From: Ophioceras dolichostomum
Taxonomy: Eukaryota; Ascomycota; Sordariomycetes; Magnaporthales; Ophioceraceae
Assembly: GCA_003049485.1 (NCBI GenBank)
Contig: PYST01000067.1
Span: 62,001-126,000, forward strand
Reading direction: 5' to 3'
DNA length: 64,000 bases
Shown: positions 35,839 through 45,638 of the stretch, one piece after another
How the letters are laid out: each line of letters opens with the position of its first letter
Position numbering within the stretch: position 1 is the first letter of the stretch
Translations under genes and position numbers: made by a program
Notes under the pieces: generated by a model
The model's database searches: none
Told to the model about the DNA's origin: nothing
Seen by the model: only the letters and a program-made list of their open reading frames with translations

Positions 35839-37070
35839 TTTGAAAGAGAAATGAAAGAAAGGGAACGGGAAAGAGAAGAAAGGTAGTGGTATGTTTTGGT
35901 TGACTTCGGTCAGCCGAAGCTCCAGTTCTCCGTCGGGTAGGTTCAAAGAAATCGCGGCAATAAGGAATGACTGTGGTAAGGAATAAAACGAAGAGGTAAT
36001 AAGCTATCCGCTGTCCATGATAGTGAGAAGTGCACAAAAGAGAATTCTGCGTTGAGTCGTTTGCGCTCGCCGATGGTCGTGATGATCTCGAGAAAGCGAG
36101 GAAACAGCCTCGGCTGGAATTGACGATGAGCGCGCTTTGCTTTCTTGCCAACCCCACAATTTTGCGGATTTCTGCCGAGAATTTGGAGCTTGGACAAGGC
36201 CGTGGGCGCGCTGTGATTGGTCCACGGTATCTGGATTTCTCCGGCGCCGAAGGTTTGGCAACCTCTCCCGTCCATGCGACCACCCCAGGGTGTGAAATTC
36301 TTCGGTCTCCAGCATCATTCCTCCCTGGCACCAACATCGCCCGGACCCGGATCCCCGGGACGCCCCAGTCGGTGGAAAAAAGGGTTGTTCAAGGAACACC
36401 CTGCGACCCGGATCTTGGATCATTTGATCCTCCCTAACCCCATTTGGACGACATGCGAGTGTGCGGGGTGAAGACGGTGAAGGTGGAGATGGAGAGCGAT
36501 CTGGCAGGTAGGCTCTATGCTTTTGCATCTCCGTGATAGCTGTGCCTGCTGTGCCTGCTGTGCCTGCCTGGTTCCCTTACTTCCCCTATTATATGCGGGG
36601 GGCCTCACCGTGCTGTGTGAGAGAGAGGGAGATGTGGCAAAAACGCATATTGTTCAGGGAGGAGGATTAAGGAATAGCCTATTGGAAGTGCATTTTTCTG
36701 AGAAACCCTTCGATATCCCTTTGACTCCATCAACCTGACAGACTCCTAACGGAGGTGATCTACCACCGATCTTGGCGCCCTTCGAGGTCTGAGTGTTCTT
36801 CGATTTCTCGCCCCTTTCTTGGATCACAACGGATTAGTTTCCAATAGATTCAAGTCAATATCATGCGTGCGTAGTCCTTCGATCCCTCATCACCAAGTGG
36901 TCATCCGAGTTTTAAAAATCTCCCAGTCACCGCTCATCTCAAGGATGGAGATATCATTACGACCGCTAATGTCTTTACTAGCGTTGCTGCGGAAGAGTCT
37001 TGTCCGATGACAACTTGCAGAAAGCTTTCGTTTTGCTACTTGTTGACATTTGATCCCCATCATCTTCACG
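35839..37070. other. divergent intergenic region
   Basis: Separates the minus-strand LAMTOR1 start from the plus-strand secreted-protein start. Contains three CTGTGCCTG units (36540-36566). No gene is supported; the minus-strand ORF over 35831-36528 is GC-shadow. Confidence 0.5.
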
Positions 37071-37928
37071 ATGCCAAACTCCCCGCAACGACTTTGCCTC
37101 GCAGCGCTGATGCTCGCCTGGCGATCTGACGCCCACGCCTCTCATGACTGTCATGACCTTCACGATCACGCCCACGAGAGGCTCCTGAAGGATCGAGACC
37201 ACCCCGCCCCTGCGTACACATGCGTCTGCCCCATCAGCAGCAGTCCCAGCGGTAGCGGTTACCCGACGAACACTTCTTCTCCTTCTCTCGCCATCACCGT
37301 CACCGAAACAGTGACGGTCTTGCCCTCTTGCACATCGCCGCCGGAGACCGTTTACATCACCGTCACACCCTCGCCCTCCATCACAACTCAGATCCGCTAC
37401 GTCAGCGGCAGCGGCACCGACCTCGCCCAGGGATCGCCCACAGTGACTGTGACCGAGCCAGGCCAACCCGCCTCGCCGTCCGTCATCACCGTGACGCAGA
37501 CGCAGTCCGGCCCAGGCGGCTCCGTCGTGACACTCACCACCACGACCACATCGGAGACGACGCATGGCTCTGCCTCGGCTCCGTTCTCCTCTTCGCCCGC
37601 CAGCAGCAGCAGCGGTGGTGGTGGTGGTGACAGCTCTTCGTCGATCCCGTTGGGCGCTCACTACTGCCACCGCCGCACCTGCTACAACACCAAGGGCTAC
37701 CCGGCCACTACGCTGCCCCCGCCGCTGCCGACGGGCTGCAGCGTTTCTGTCTCGACCGTGATGGAGACCCTGTACAACACTGTCACGCAGACCGTGTTTG
37801 GCGGGCCAGGCCCGGCGCAGACGTCGCTTGGCGGGAACGCGACGGCGACCACTACTACTGTGCTGGATCGCCAGGCGAGGGTGCATGTCCCGGCTCAGCT
37901 TAGGGATGCTAGGTTTCGACTCAGCTGA
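37071..37928 (+). CDS. secreted Ser/Thr-rich protein with His/Asp-rich N-terminus
   Basis: 285 residues from the ATG at 37071 (caacg-type context, cacgATGcc); the upstream in-frame ATG at 37050 would put seven residues before the signal. A signal peptide of about 23 residues (LCLAALMLAW core, cleavage near SDAHA) is followed by a striking HDCHDLHDHAHE stretch, then Cys-containing YTCVCP. The middle is a TVTETVTV, TVTPSPSITT, TVTVTEPGQ Thr/Ser/Val-rich domain, heavily O-glycosylatable and typical of fungal cell-wall proteins. A Gly/Ser hinge precedes a C-terminal part with HYCHRRTCYN and GCSVSVSTVMETLYNTVTQT. There is no clear GPI signal. Role: probably wall-associated; no catalytic motif. Confidence 0.7.
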   Translation: MPNSPQRLCLAALMLAWRSDAHASHDCHDLHDHAHERLLKDRDHPAPAYTCVCPISSSPSGSGYPTNTSSPSLAITVTETVTVLPSCTSPPETVYITVTPSPSITTQIRYVSGSGTDLAQGSPTVTVTEPGQPASPSVITVTQTQSGPGGSVVTLTTTTTSETTHGSASAPFSSSPASSSSGGGGGDSSSSIPLGAHYCHRRTCYNTKGYPATTLPPPLPTGCSVSVSTVMETLYNTVTQTVFGGPGPAQTSLGGNATATTTTVLDRQARVHVPAQLRDARFRLS

Positions 37929-38990
37929 TGAGTCGGAGCCTGGTGATTTCTATCTTCTTTTCTTCCTTTGTGGTGGTGGACACTGTCACAATCAGGATAT
38001 AGCGCAGGTAAATTTGCCGTTGGGTACCTAGGTAGCTTGATGATATTGTCATCGAGACTTATCTGCGTATTTGTAATAGAAGCTTCAGTACTTCTTGTTC
38101 GGCTTGACGCGTCCTGTTAAGTGGTGGAGAGTCCTGCTTCTGTCATTGTGAAGCCGGGCGAATTAGCATTCTCTGATTCCTCCGATGAATGTAGTAGGAC
38201 TGCCTCTATGAAGAATCATGCGTAGTCCCAAGTTTTCAAAACAAGAGCTTCAATGCCGAGTCGCCAACCTATCCATTTTCGGCCTTCCTAGACCATACAG
38301 CAGACAATAGCGATGTATCTCCACAGTCAGGCGAGACGGATCGACGGAGAAAGACGAAAGACAAGGACCAAGGCCTGAGGATGCGTGGGTTAGGGAGATA
38401 GACGAACGCAAGATTCAGGGTAGGCGGCCATGTCTCGATGGGTTTGTATTGCTACAACGCCTAGATGGTCGAAAGAAGCCTCTGCTCAACAATGCCCGGT
38501 GAGGAAGGCCGGCCAGTCTTAGAACACCAGAGCTTTCTCCTAGCTGTAACTCTAGCCCTCTCAAGGAGCACAAAATACATAGAGCAAGTAGCAATTGACA
38601 GTCGCTGATCCAAACAGCATGGTAGGCCGACTGGCGCACGCCAAGAGTTGCAAAGCTAGAGTTCCAAAAGAGGATAAGCTACCTCTACCCAGTTTCGTAC
38701 CTAAGGTAGGTAGCTAGGTAAACTTTGCAGGAAGATTCGAACCAAGAAGAAGGCCGTACCGGCGTCTCTTTTCGTTTGTTACGATCGCTACGCGAGTGAT
38801 GTTAATAAGATACAGATTGTTATACAGATTTATGACACAGCAGTCGGCTGCAATAGCCTCCCGCAAAAGCAGTGGAACTCCATGCTCACTCCTCCTTCCC
38901 TCTATGGGCAGAGTCCGTCCGTCCAACCGACCGCCCCCGTCAAGACCTGGCAGTGATGCGGCCCTTCCGGACGTCGCGAAGCAAGGGCTT
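37929..38990. other. intergenic region between convergent genes
   Basis: Holds 3' ends of the secreted-protein gene and of the minus-strand zinc-finger gene. GGTACCTAGGTAGC at 38023-38036 and ACCTAAGGTAGGTAGCTAGG at 38699-38718 are the only marks. No gene seen. Confidence 0.5.
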
Positions 38991-40508
38991 CTACCCCCTG
39001 AACCGGAAACTGTCCCAATCATCATCCATATCGTCGTCTTCATCCTCGTCTTCTTCATCGTCACCGGCGGCACCGACGGCGACGTTCTCCTTCCCGTCCG
39101 CCGCCCCCGAGGTAGCCTTCCCCCCAGTTTTCAAGTCTGGGCCAGAGCCACCCGCGCCTCCATCCCCACCACCACCACCACCCTGCACCCTCAGCGCCTC
39201 CCGTCTCTCCTTCAGCCTCCGCACCCGCGCCTCAAGCTCTTCCATTTCCTCGAATTCCGCCTCCAGCGCCCGCGTCGCCTCCTCCCGCTCGTCTGCCAGT
39301 GCAGCTTCCGCGGCTGCTCGCCGGGCTGCGCGGGCTTCTTCTTCTGACCTGGGCTTGCCGTTGATGGATGCGTCAGCGGCTTGTCCTGAGGCCGGGATGG
39401 GCGCCGCGGTGATAGTTGCGCCTGAGGGTGACGAGGAGAGGCCGAGGCCGTTGGTTGCTGCTGGCGGTGGTGCGACGGGGGCAGGGGCGTTGACGACTTC
39501 GGCTTCGAAGGCGGCCCATTCGTCTTCGTTGATCGCTTCTGCAGCGGCCGCTGCTAGCCTGGAAGAGGAAGAAGAAGAGGCTTGCGTAGTTGGTACTGCA
39601 GCTGCTGTCGCGGCAGGAGTAGCTATAGCAGTAGTCGGCGAGATAGCGGACTCTGCTGCGGATGCCAATGCAACCGCTGCCTCGGTAGCGAACGTGGACG
39701 CGGCTCTGACGCCCGCACCCACACCAGCATCCATCGTCTCACTCTGCTGCACGAGCGGCGAATGCCGCACTCCGAGGCCGACAGGCGTAGGCGTCGACAC
39801 GGCGCTGTCGCGAGACGATGGAGGGTGGTGCGGGTTCGGCGTCGCGGGCCGCGAGGGGATCTGCATCTCCACGCCCTGCACCGGCGTGCCAGACGCGCGC
39901 CGCGTCAGGGGCGGCGTCAATCCGTGCTGCGACTGTGGCGTCCCGCCAGCCGATCTCCGGTCACCGCCGCCTTCTCCTCGCCTGCCTGCCGCGCTGCCGC
40001 CGCTGCCGCTACTATGAGCCGTGGTGGGCGTGCCGACCGCCGTGGACGGCGACGCCATGGCCACGTCGCTGTCGTTCCCGCCAGTTATGGACACCATGTC
40101 GGGCTTGCTGCGCTTCTTGCGCACGGCGTCGTCTGCGACCGGTGCGGTTGTCGCGTCTTCCATGTCTTCGTCCGCGGCGTCGTCATCGTCCGTAGCGCTA
40201 TGTTTCCTCTTGTGCGAGGACTGGGACAGGTCCTCGGTCGCTGCGGACGTCTTCGCGGCAGTAGAGGAGGAGGAGGAGGAGGAGGCGGCGGCGGCGGAGG
40301 ATTGCTGGAGCTGCTGCTGCTGCTGCTTGGCGGCCGCCTTTTGGCGGTGGCCGAAGCTTCGTAGGTGGGCGTCCCATAGCGAGTCGGCTTTGATGGGCTC
40401 GTGGCAGACCAGGCAGAGGAGCTTGCCGGCGTCGGAATACGCCGCTTGAGGGTGGTCTATACGGCGAGCAGCGCGTTGCTGCCGGAGAAGCGAACGGACG
40501 TCGGCCAT
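38991..40508 (-). CDS. ZNF830/CCDC16-like zinc-finger protein
   Basis: Single exon, 505 residues from the ATG at 40508. The zinc finger is C32-x2-C35-x12-H48-x5-H54 in LLCLVCHEPIKADSLWDAHLR, a U1-type finger. The N-terminal MADVRSLLRQQRAARRIDHP and this finger are the hallmark of the ZNF830/CCDC16 family. A Gln/Ala/Ser-rich segment, a KRKHS nuclear-type basic patch, then WAAFEAEVV near 370 follow. The C-terminus has a coiled coil (EARAARRAAAEAALADEREE...LEARVRRLKERREALRVQ) and an acidic tail ending DDWDSFRFRG. Human ZNF830 is a nuclear protein of spliceosomal complexes and DNA-replication control. The gene is divergent from MED7 over 610 bases. Stop is TAG. Confidence 0.85.
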   Translation of the reverse strand: MADVRSLLRQQRAARRIDHPQAAYSDAGKLLCLVCHEPIKADSLWDAHLRSFGHRQKAAAKQQQQQLQQSSAAAASSSSSSSTAAKTSAATEDLSQSSHKRKHSATDDDDAADEDMEDATTAPVADDAVRKKRSKPDMVSITGGNDSDVAMASPSTAVGTPTTAHSSGSGGSAAGRRGEGGGDRRSAGGTPQSQHGLTPPLTRRASGTPVQGVEMQIPSRPATPNPHHPPSSRDSAVSTPTPVGLGVRHSPLVQQSETMDAGVGAGVRAASTFATEAAVALASAAESAISPTTAIATPAATAAAVPTTQASSSSSSRLAAAAAEAINEDEWAAFEAEVVNAPAPVAPPPAATNGLGLSSSPSGATITAAPIPASGQAADASINGKPRSEEEARAARRAAAEAALADEREEATRALEAEFEEMEELEARVRRLKERREALRVQGGGGGGDGGAGGSGPDLKTGGKATSGAADGKENVAVGAAGDDEEDEDEDDDMDDDWDSFRFRG

Positions 40509-41118
40509 TGCGGGCAGGCGACTTTGCTCTCCGCTCGAGTGGCGGTGGGGTCCAGGGACGGCGGTAGTTCGGCGACAAAGATGAAGGCGGGGTGAGAATA
40601 TGAGGGGCACGCAGCAATCTGCTGGTACAATGAAGTATGTGAGTGACGTTGCCGGACCAATTCAATGGCTTTTGACGCGTCAATGGCTTCAGATGAAAGA
40701 ACTTTAAGGCTAGACCGCTCCGTGGTTGCCAATGGTGATGGAATCGACAGTGTGGATTCTTATTTCATCAGCGGGTGCCACGCTGAGAGCTACGCTGTGG
40801 CTTGCTCGCCACAAGCAGCTTCAAATTGGGCAAGAAGCTGTGCTTCAGCCACGCTTTCTCTTCAACGCGACTTCGACCGACGTGTTTGATCTTGCGCACC
40901 AGCGAATCCAGCTCTCGACTTTATCCATACACTTTCGTCGCCAGACCTCTCTCGACTGCACTGAAGCACCGAATCCCTTTCTTTTTTCAGCCATTGGAGT
41001 TGCTTCGCCGAACACCATCGCCAAACGCCAGCGTTCGACCAAAGTACGGTTGCCTCCGCTTTCCTTCTCGGCTGCCGCACTCTCCACCAAGCCAAGTCGA
41101 GAAAGAAAGAAAGAAAGG
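40509..41118. promoter_or_regulatory. bidirectional promoter between ZNF830-like gene and MED7
   Basis: 610 bases separate two divergent start codons (40508 minus and 41119 plus). A purine-rich GAAAGAAAGAAAGAAAGG leader lies just before the MED7 ATG. No TATA box is evident. Promoter function is inferred from position. Confidence 0.45.
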
Positions 41119-42111
41119 ATGGCGTCAGGACAAGACGCGGCGACCCATTCGGGCTTCCCCGACCCGCCGTACTTCTACCGCGACTTCACGCCCGACCGGA
41201 TCGAGCGCATCAATCAGCTACGCAAGGACTATACCGACGCGACTGGCTTCGAGCCGCCACCTCGCCTGCCGGAGCTGCCCGAAGACCTCATCAACCTCCA
41301 ACCACCCGCAGAACCAGAGGACGGACGGTGGAGGGTATTTGGGAACGTATACACGGTAGGCCGACTCTTTCACAGACTGCCTTCCTTTCTCTCGTACTGC
41401 GCCAACACCCCCGCCAACCAGGCCTTTTGCTGACGCCTCCTCTCCCGATAGCTACAAGACGAACTCCCTTCTCTCGAAGAACAACAAGTCCAGCGTCTCA
41501 TCCCCGCCCCAGCCGCCCCCCCGCCATCAAGCCCAGCACCACCACCAACCGACGACCAAGAAGCCTCTTCCTCCTCCGCACAACAACCACCACCGCCAGT
41601 CGCCGACGAGCGCGAGCGAACCCATGCGGACCGCGCCCTGATCCTCAAGCGCCTCGCCAAGTCCTTACTCCTAAACTTCCTCGAGCTTTTCGGCGTCATG
41701 TCCGTCCGGCCCGACGACGGCGAGGCGAAGCTCGCCGACATACGCACGATCTTCCTCAACATTGAGCACGCCATCAACGAGTACAGGCCGCACCAGGCGC
41801 GCGAGCAGCTCATCGCCCTGATGCAGGAGCACCTGGACCGGACGAGGGCCGAGACAGCCGCGCTGAGGGCCGCGACCGACAAGACGAGGCGCGTGCTGGA
41901 AGGGCTGGGGAGCATCGAGGTGCCTGACCTGGAGACGCTTTTGGGGAAGGAACAGAAGGCCCATGGGACCACGGAGGGAATGGAAAGTGGTGGTCGTACT
42001 GATGGTGGTGATGTGCTATTTGGGAACAACAGGACTTGGGAGGAGGTCAGGGCGCTGGAGATGGAGAGGGAGAAGGCCGTGTGGGCGGCTATGGATGCGG
42101 CGTTTGCTTAG
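41119..42111 (+). CDS. MED7: Mediator complex subunit 7
   Basis: Exon 1 (41119-41355) and exon 2 (41452-42111) join in phase 0 across a 96-nt intron (ACG|GTAGGC, branch GCTGAC, acceptor GATAG). The product is 298 residues. The N-terminal signature PDPPYFYRDFTPDRIERINQ and LPELPEDLINLQPP are diagnostic of MED7, as are LQDELPSLEEQQVQRLIP and the helical RALILKRLAKSLLLNFLELF-GVM, IRTIFLNIEHAINEYRPHQA and REQLIALMQEHLDR. MED7 pairs with MED21 in the hinge of the Mediator middle module, which links transcription factors to RNA polymerase II. The annotated stop is TAG at 42109-42111, but the same frame stays open after it; see the next entry. Confidence 0.92.
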
Positions 42112-42630
42112 GAGGCGAGGCCGGACCCCTCCCGGGCCCTGGTCCTAGAACAGGCCCACGTTGCTCACGAGGAGGGAGAGGCTGTTGGTGTTGTTGGCGT
42201 GGACGTGGATGATATATTGGACCAATTCTTGGACGGAAACCAGGACCCGGACCCGGACCAGCACCAGCCCCGGCCCGAGCCCGAGCCCGAGGCTAAGGCT
42301 GCTCATGAGGAGGGAGAACTTGTTGGTGTTGTTGACGTGGACGAGATGTTGGACCAAATCCAGGACATGGACCTGGACCTGGGCCAGGCTGAGGCCCGGG
42401 CTGCTCATGCAGTATCAGAGCTTGTTAGTGGTGTTAACACGGACGAGATATTGGAACGATTTATGGACGGAGACCTGGACCTGGACCTAGACTTGGGCCA
42501 GGGGCGAGCCCAGGCTGAAGCTGGGGCTCCTCACGAGGAAGAGGGGCTTGTTGGCGATGTCAACATGGAGGGCATATTGGACCGATTTATAGACGCGGAG
42601 CTCATTCAGAGTTTTGATACTGTCGACTGA
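42112..42630 (+). other. in-frame acidic repeat extension after the MED7 amber stop
   Basis: After the TAG at 42109 the MED7 frame remains open for 172 codons to a TGA (42628-42630). The peptide is four degenerate repeats of an acidic unit: each begins with A-H-E-E-G-E or a variant, then L-V-G-V-V/N-D-V-D-E-I/M-L-D-Q/R-F, and units are spaced by D-L-D-L-D-L-G-Q-type runs. Unit lengths vary only by multiples of three. There is no ATG until 42346, in the second unit, so it does not look like a separate gene. It could join MED7 if a 66-nt intron (GTCAGG at 42046 to TTGCTTAG at 42111) were spliced, which also keeps frame, or if the stop were read through. It may equally be a former C-terminus lost to a new stop. 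Confidence 0.6.
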
Positions 42631-43107
42631 TTGGAGGAGGGGCTTGGCTTAGTTTGAGGTCGTGACTGACTGGTCTTTTACCTCTTCGTCTTGTTTTCTC
42701 GCAGGACCATGTTCGGATTTGAGGAAAGAAGGAGAAAGTTGGAATGGGAGAGAGTGGGAGGGTGAGGAGAGGGACTTTTCGTTTATGTCTTACGTTTTGA
42801 TATACCCAGGAAGAAAGGACGACCCTCGCTCGCAATGATCGGACTACTTTAGCTAGCCATGGATTGCCGGGCGAGGGAGATAGAGAGTGGAGGGGAAAGG
42901 TTGGACCTTCATTTATTACAGTCATTGTCCTCTGTAAGGGCAGTCGGTACGCACAATGGGCAACAAGAGTATGGTTGTTTCCGGATAGACACGACTGTAA
43001 GCATTCACTATTCAAGAATAACGTCTATGGCTACACAGGAGAGTTCCTCCTGTCCGTTCAAGTTATGGATATCAGTATCCAGCCTGATGCTCTGAGCGGT
43101 AAGGCCC
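42631..43107. other. intergenic region between convergent genes
   Basis: Holds the 3' ends of the MED7 locus and the minus-strand WW/FF gene. No gene is seen. Confidence 0.5.
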
Positions 43108-44937
43108 TCAGCTGCCAGTACAAATGCCCTCTCCGCCAGTCGTGTCCCAATCGCCAGCATTTTCTAGATCCATAAGCTGGCTCTGCAATCCCCTCTTGCT
43201 CACGCCCATCGCCATCTCCAGCTCCCGCTCCTCCTCCCGCAACACCATTTTGGCGTGCATCAGCCTCTTCTCCTGCCTCCTCTTCTCCTCCCCGGCAGTC
43301 TTCTCCCGCTCGCGCAGCACCTGCTCCATCCGAGCTTCTCGGGTTTTCTTCCTGGCCTTTTCCTTATCATCTCCGTCTTGCTCTACAACCTCCCCAGCCT
43401 CTGCGGACGGAGGCGGCGGCAGGCTCGAGATGTACGCCTCGACGAGCGCGTCGCGCGTCTTCGCGTCGACGCAGATGTACCGCATGTCGGTGATGATCTG
43501 CACGGGAAGATGCGACGGGTTGGTCTGCCCATGCAGCAGTTTTGGGGACGTAGACTTCAGGAGCGCCGTGAGGTCCGCCTTCAGCGTGGCCTGGGGCAGC
43601 TTGAGGCGGGACACGAGCTCGCGGTACCACTTCTCGCGGTCCTTGTCCGACAGGGCGGCGTCCTTCATGGGCGGCTCCTTGCGGTGCTTGCGCTTGAACT
43701 CGGGCCAGTACAGCTTCGGCGTGGCCCTTTCCGACAGGAAGGCAAAAAACGCGATGCGCGGGTCTTTCTTCTCTTCCTTCGCGCGCCGTTCTCGAAGGAG
43801 CTTGATCCCCTCTCGGGACCACTCCTCCCAGACGTCGCGGCGGTCTTTCATGGTGGTGAGCACGGTGTAGCGAGGGTCATCAAACACCTTGCCTTCCTCA
43901 ATGAGCTTGTCGAATGGGCTGTACGGATTGACGCGGAAGTCGTTGAGGAGGTCTTTGAACAGCGCGCGTGCGTCTTCGTCGGATAACGAGGTGCCCTCGG
44001 CGCCCTCGGGCCATTCCTCCATGTTGCCGTCGTCGTAGTCGCCGGACTCGAGGCCGTACTCTTCGCCCATGGCTTGGAGCTGGAAGGCGATGTCGTCTTC
44101 GTTGAACTCGGTCGGCTCTTCTGTACGTTGACGCTTGGGCCGAGGGTTGTCCTCGTCGTTGGGATCTTGGTATTCTTCTGGCCCGTCTTCGTCGTCGGTC
44201 ACTTCTAGTTCCTCGTATTCGGAGCTATCGTCGTCGTCGTTCTCGACTTCCTTCTCGCTGTCGCCTTCTCCCTCTTGGTTGTCGTTGTCGTCGTCGTCGT
44301 CTTCGTGTGGCTGTTGTATTACGACCTCTGCACTGCCAGCTGCTGCTGCTGCTGGCGCTTTCGCCTTCTCGGCGGCTTTCTTGTCTGCGGTCGACGTCGC
44401 GGTCCCCATCGCCTTGTCCACCTTCTCCTTGATACGTGCCTGATCTAGCTCCAGTATCCCGGCCTTCAGCCTTTCGGGTATGCGCCAATAGCTTGCGTTC
44501 TTGGAAGGGTTGTACGCGAAGCGGCGCCCGTACTTGGTGTAGACCAGGATCCAGGGCTCGCACCCTGGAATGGCGACCTTGGACCTCGGCTTGTCGATGG
44601 GCTGTGGGCGCGGTCCGCGTCCGCCCTCGCCACCGCCGCGACCGCGCCCTCCTCGTCCGGCAAACCCACCGCCTCTCGTATTATGTTGGTTCTGCGGCGG
44701 CGGCGGCGGCGCCATCGAGGCCATGAAGGCGTTGGCGACGCGGGGGTCGGAGAGCTGCAGCTGCGGAACTGGCAGCGCGGGACCGAGGACGCCGGGGCGC
44801 ATGTAGGTCGACTTGCCGGTAGCCGCATTGTGGTAGTAGGTCTGTCCTGTCGTTGGGGCTTTGTGTTCGGTCCATCCTGGGGGAAGAGGCTGCCCCGCCT
44901 GGACGGCAGCTGATGGTTTGTACGTAGACTTTAGCAT
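43108..44937 (-). CDS. WW and FF domain protein, Urn1/TCERG1-like
   Basis: Single exon, 609 residues from the ATG at 44937; the frame is open further upstream (to 45276) but that stretch lacks WW-type sequence and looks like leader. The WW domain lies near residues 16-47 (PLPPGWTEHKAPTTGQTYYH, then NAATGKSTY). A Gly/Arg-rich RGGG segment (~80-105) and a second WW-like block (EPWILVYTKYGRRFAYNPSK-NASYWRIPE) follow, then a long acidic stretch (~190-270). The FF domain starts near 318 (LFKDLLNDFRVNPYSPFDKL, DPRYTVL, KDRRDVWEEW). A coiled-coil C-terminus (REEERELEMAMGV) ends the protein. Yeast Urn1 and human TCERG1 link splicing and transcription; nuclear role by family. Divergent from the hydrolase gene. 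Confidence 0.88.
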   Translation of the reverse strand: MLKSTYKPSAAVQAGQPLPPGWTEHKAPTTGQTYYHNAATGKSTYMRPGVLGPALPVPQLQLSDPRVANAFMASMAPPPPPQNQHNTRGGGFAGRGGRGRGGGEGGRGPRPQPIDKPRSKVAIPGCEPWILVYTKYGRRFAYNPSKNASYWRIPERLKAGILELDQARIKEKVDKAMGTATSTADKKAAEKAKAPAAAAAGSAEVVIQQPHEDDDDDNDNQEGEGDSEKEVENDDDDSSEYEELEVTDDEDGPEEYQDPNDEDNPRPKRQRTEEPTEFNEDDIAFQLQAMGEEYGLESGDYDDGNMEEWPEGAEGTSLSDEDARALFKDLLNDFRVNPYSPFDKLIEEGKVFDDPRYTVLTTMKDRRDVWEEWSREGIKLLRERRAKEEKKDPRIAFFAFLSERATPKLYWPEFKRKHRKEPPMKDAALSDKDREKWYRELVSRLKLPQATLKADLTALLKSTSPKLLHGQTNPSHLPVQIITDMRYICVDAKTRDALVEAYISSLPPPPSAEAGEVVEQDGDDKEKARKKTREARMEQVLREREKTAGEEKRRQEKRLMHAKMVLREEERELEMAMGVSKRGLQSQLMDLENAGDWDTTGGEGICTGS

Positions 44938-45638
44938 CGGCGAAAGCAAGAAGCTGGGGCAGGCAGTCGCTATGGGAGCGCTGGCAACTGGTGGCGGCTT
45001 GCGGGTTGGGGGATCAAGTGTTGAATGTCGGTGCCAGAGTCGGATTGCACTGAAGTGTTGGGTCGGCGGTTCGGCACTGGTGGACGTCAAAAAATTAGCG
45101 GGCGGGGCTGGCAGAACAGACGCTAACGGACGCTTGGCTCGGGCGGGTAAGGCTTGATCGCCCATTGTGACAGCACCACCCACTTCCAACAGCCTTAGCT
45201 TTGCCCTATCAGGACCTGCTCTCGGCCATAAACCACTTCCGTTCGGGATATTCGCCCCTAAAATGCACATATCCAAAATGTTAGTCGGGGGGGGGGAGTC
45301 CCGCAGTCCCTAGAAAATCAATTATCAATGGCCGAGTCTCGCCGTTGTTGATGAGAATAGTTGTCGGCTCCGGGTTTGATCAATATTCCATGGTAGTGTT
45401 GCACAGGAAGGATCAATCGGCGTATGAGGAAGAGGTCGGGGGTTGCTCCTGCTGATAAATCCGGCTAGATAACAACTTAAAACCCCGCCGTTCCCCGCAG
45501 AGCTGTGCGTAACCTGTGCGTTGAACACCAAGTTTTTGCGGCTGCATCTCCATCTGTTCCTTTTCGTGACCATTCCCGGGACTACATACGAATCCAACGA
45601 GATAACCACTTTCGTGTGATCTCTCTCATTCCGCTACA
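44938..45638. promoter_or_regulatory. divergent promoter region between WW/FF gene and dienelactone hydrolase gene
   Basis: 701 bases between the two starts. Part is covered by the upstream open frame of the minus gene (to 45276). A G run (45286-45295) is present. No TATA box is obvious. Function is inferred from position. Confidence 0.4.

Noticed and set aside
38725..38760. tRNA-like TTCGAA box on the minus strand
   Set aside because: The arms on either side do not pair and no A box or acceptor stem is present; the same holds for similar boxes near 14740, 17560 and 60305.
38872..40017. 381-residue plus-strand ORF opposite the ZNF830-like gene
   Set aside because: It is the reverse shadow of a GC-rich coding exon; the minus frame has the zinc finger and coiled coil, this one only Ser/Ala runs.
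45274..45276. upstream start for the WW/FF protein
   Set aside because: The codon is TTG, not ATG; the ATG at 44937 directly precedes the WW domain.
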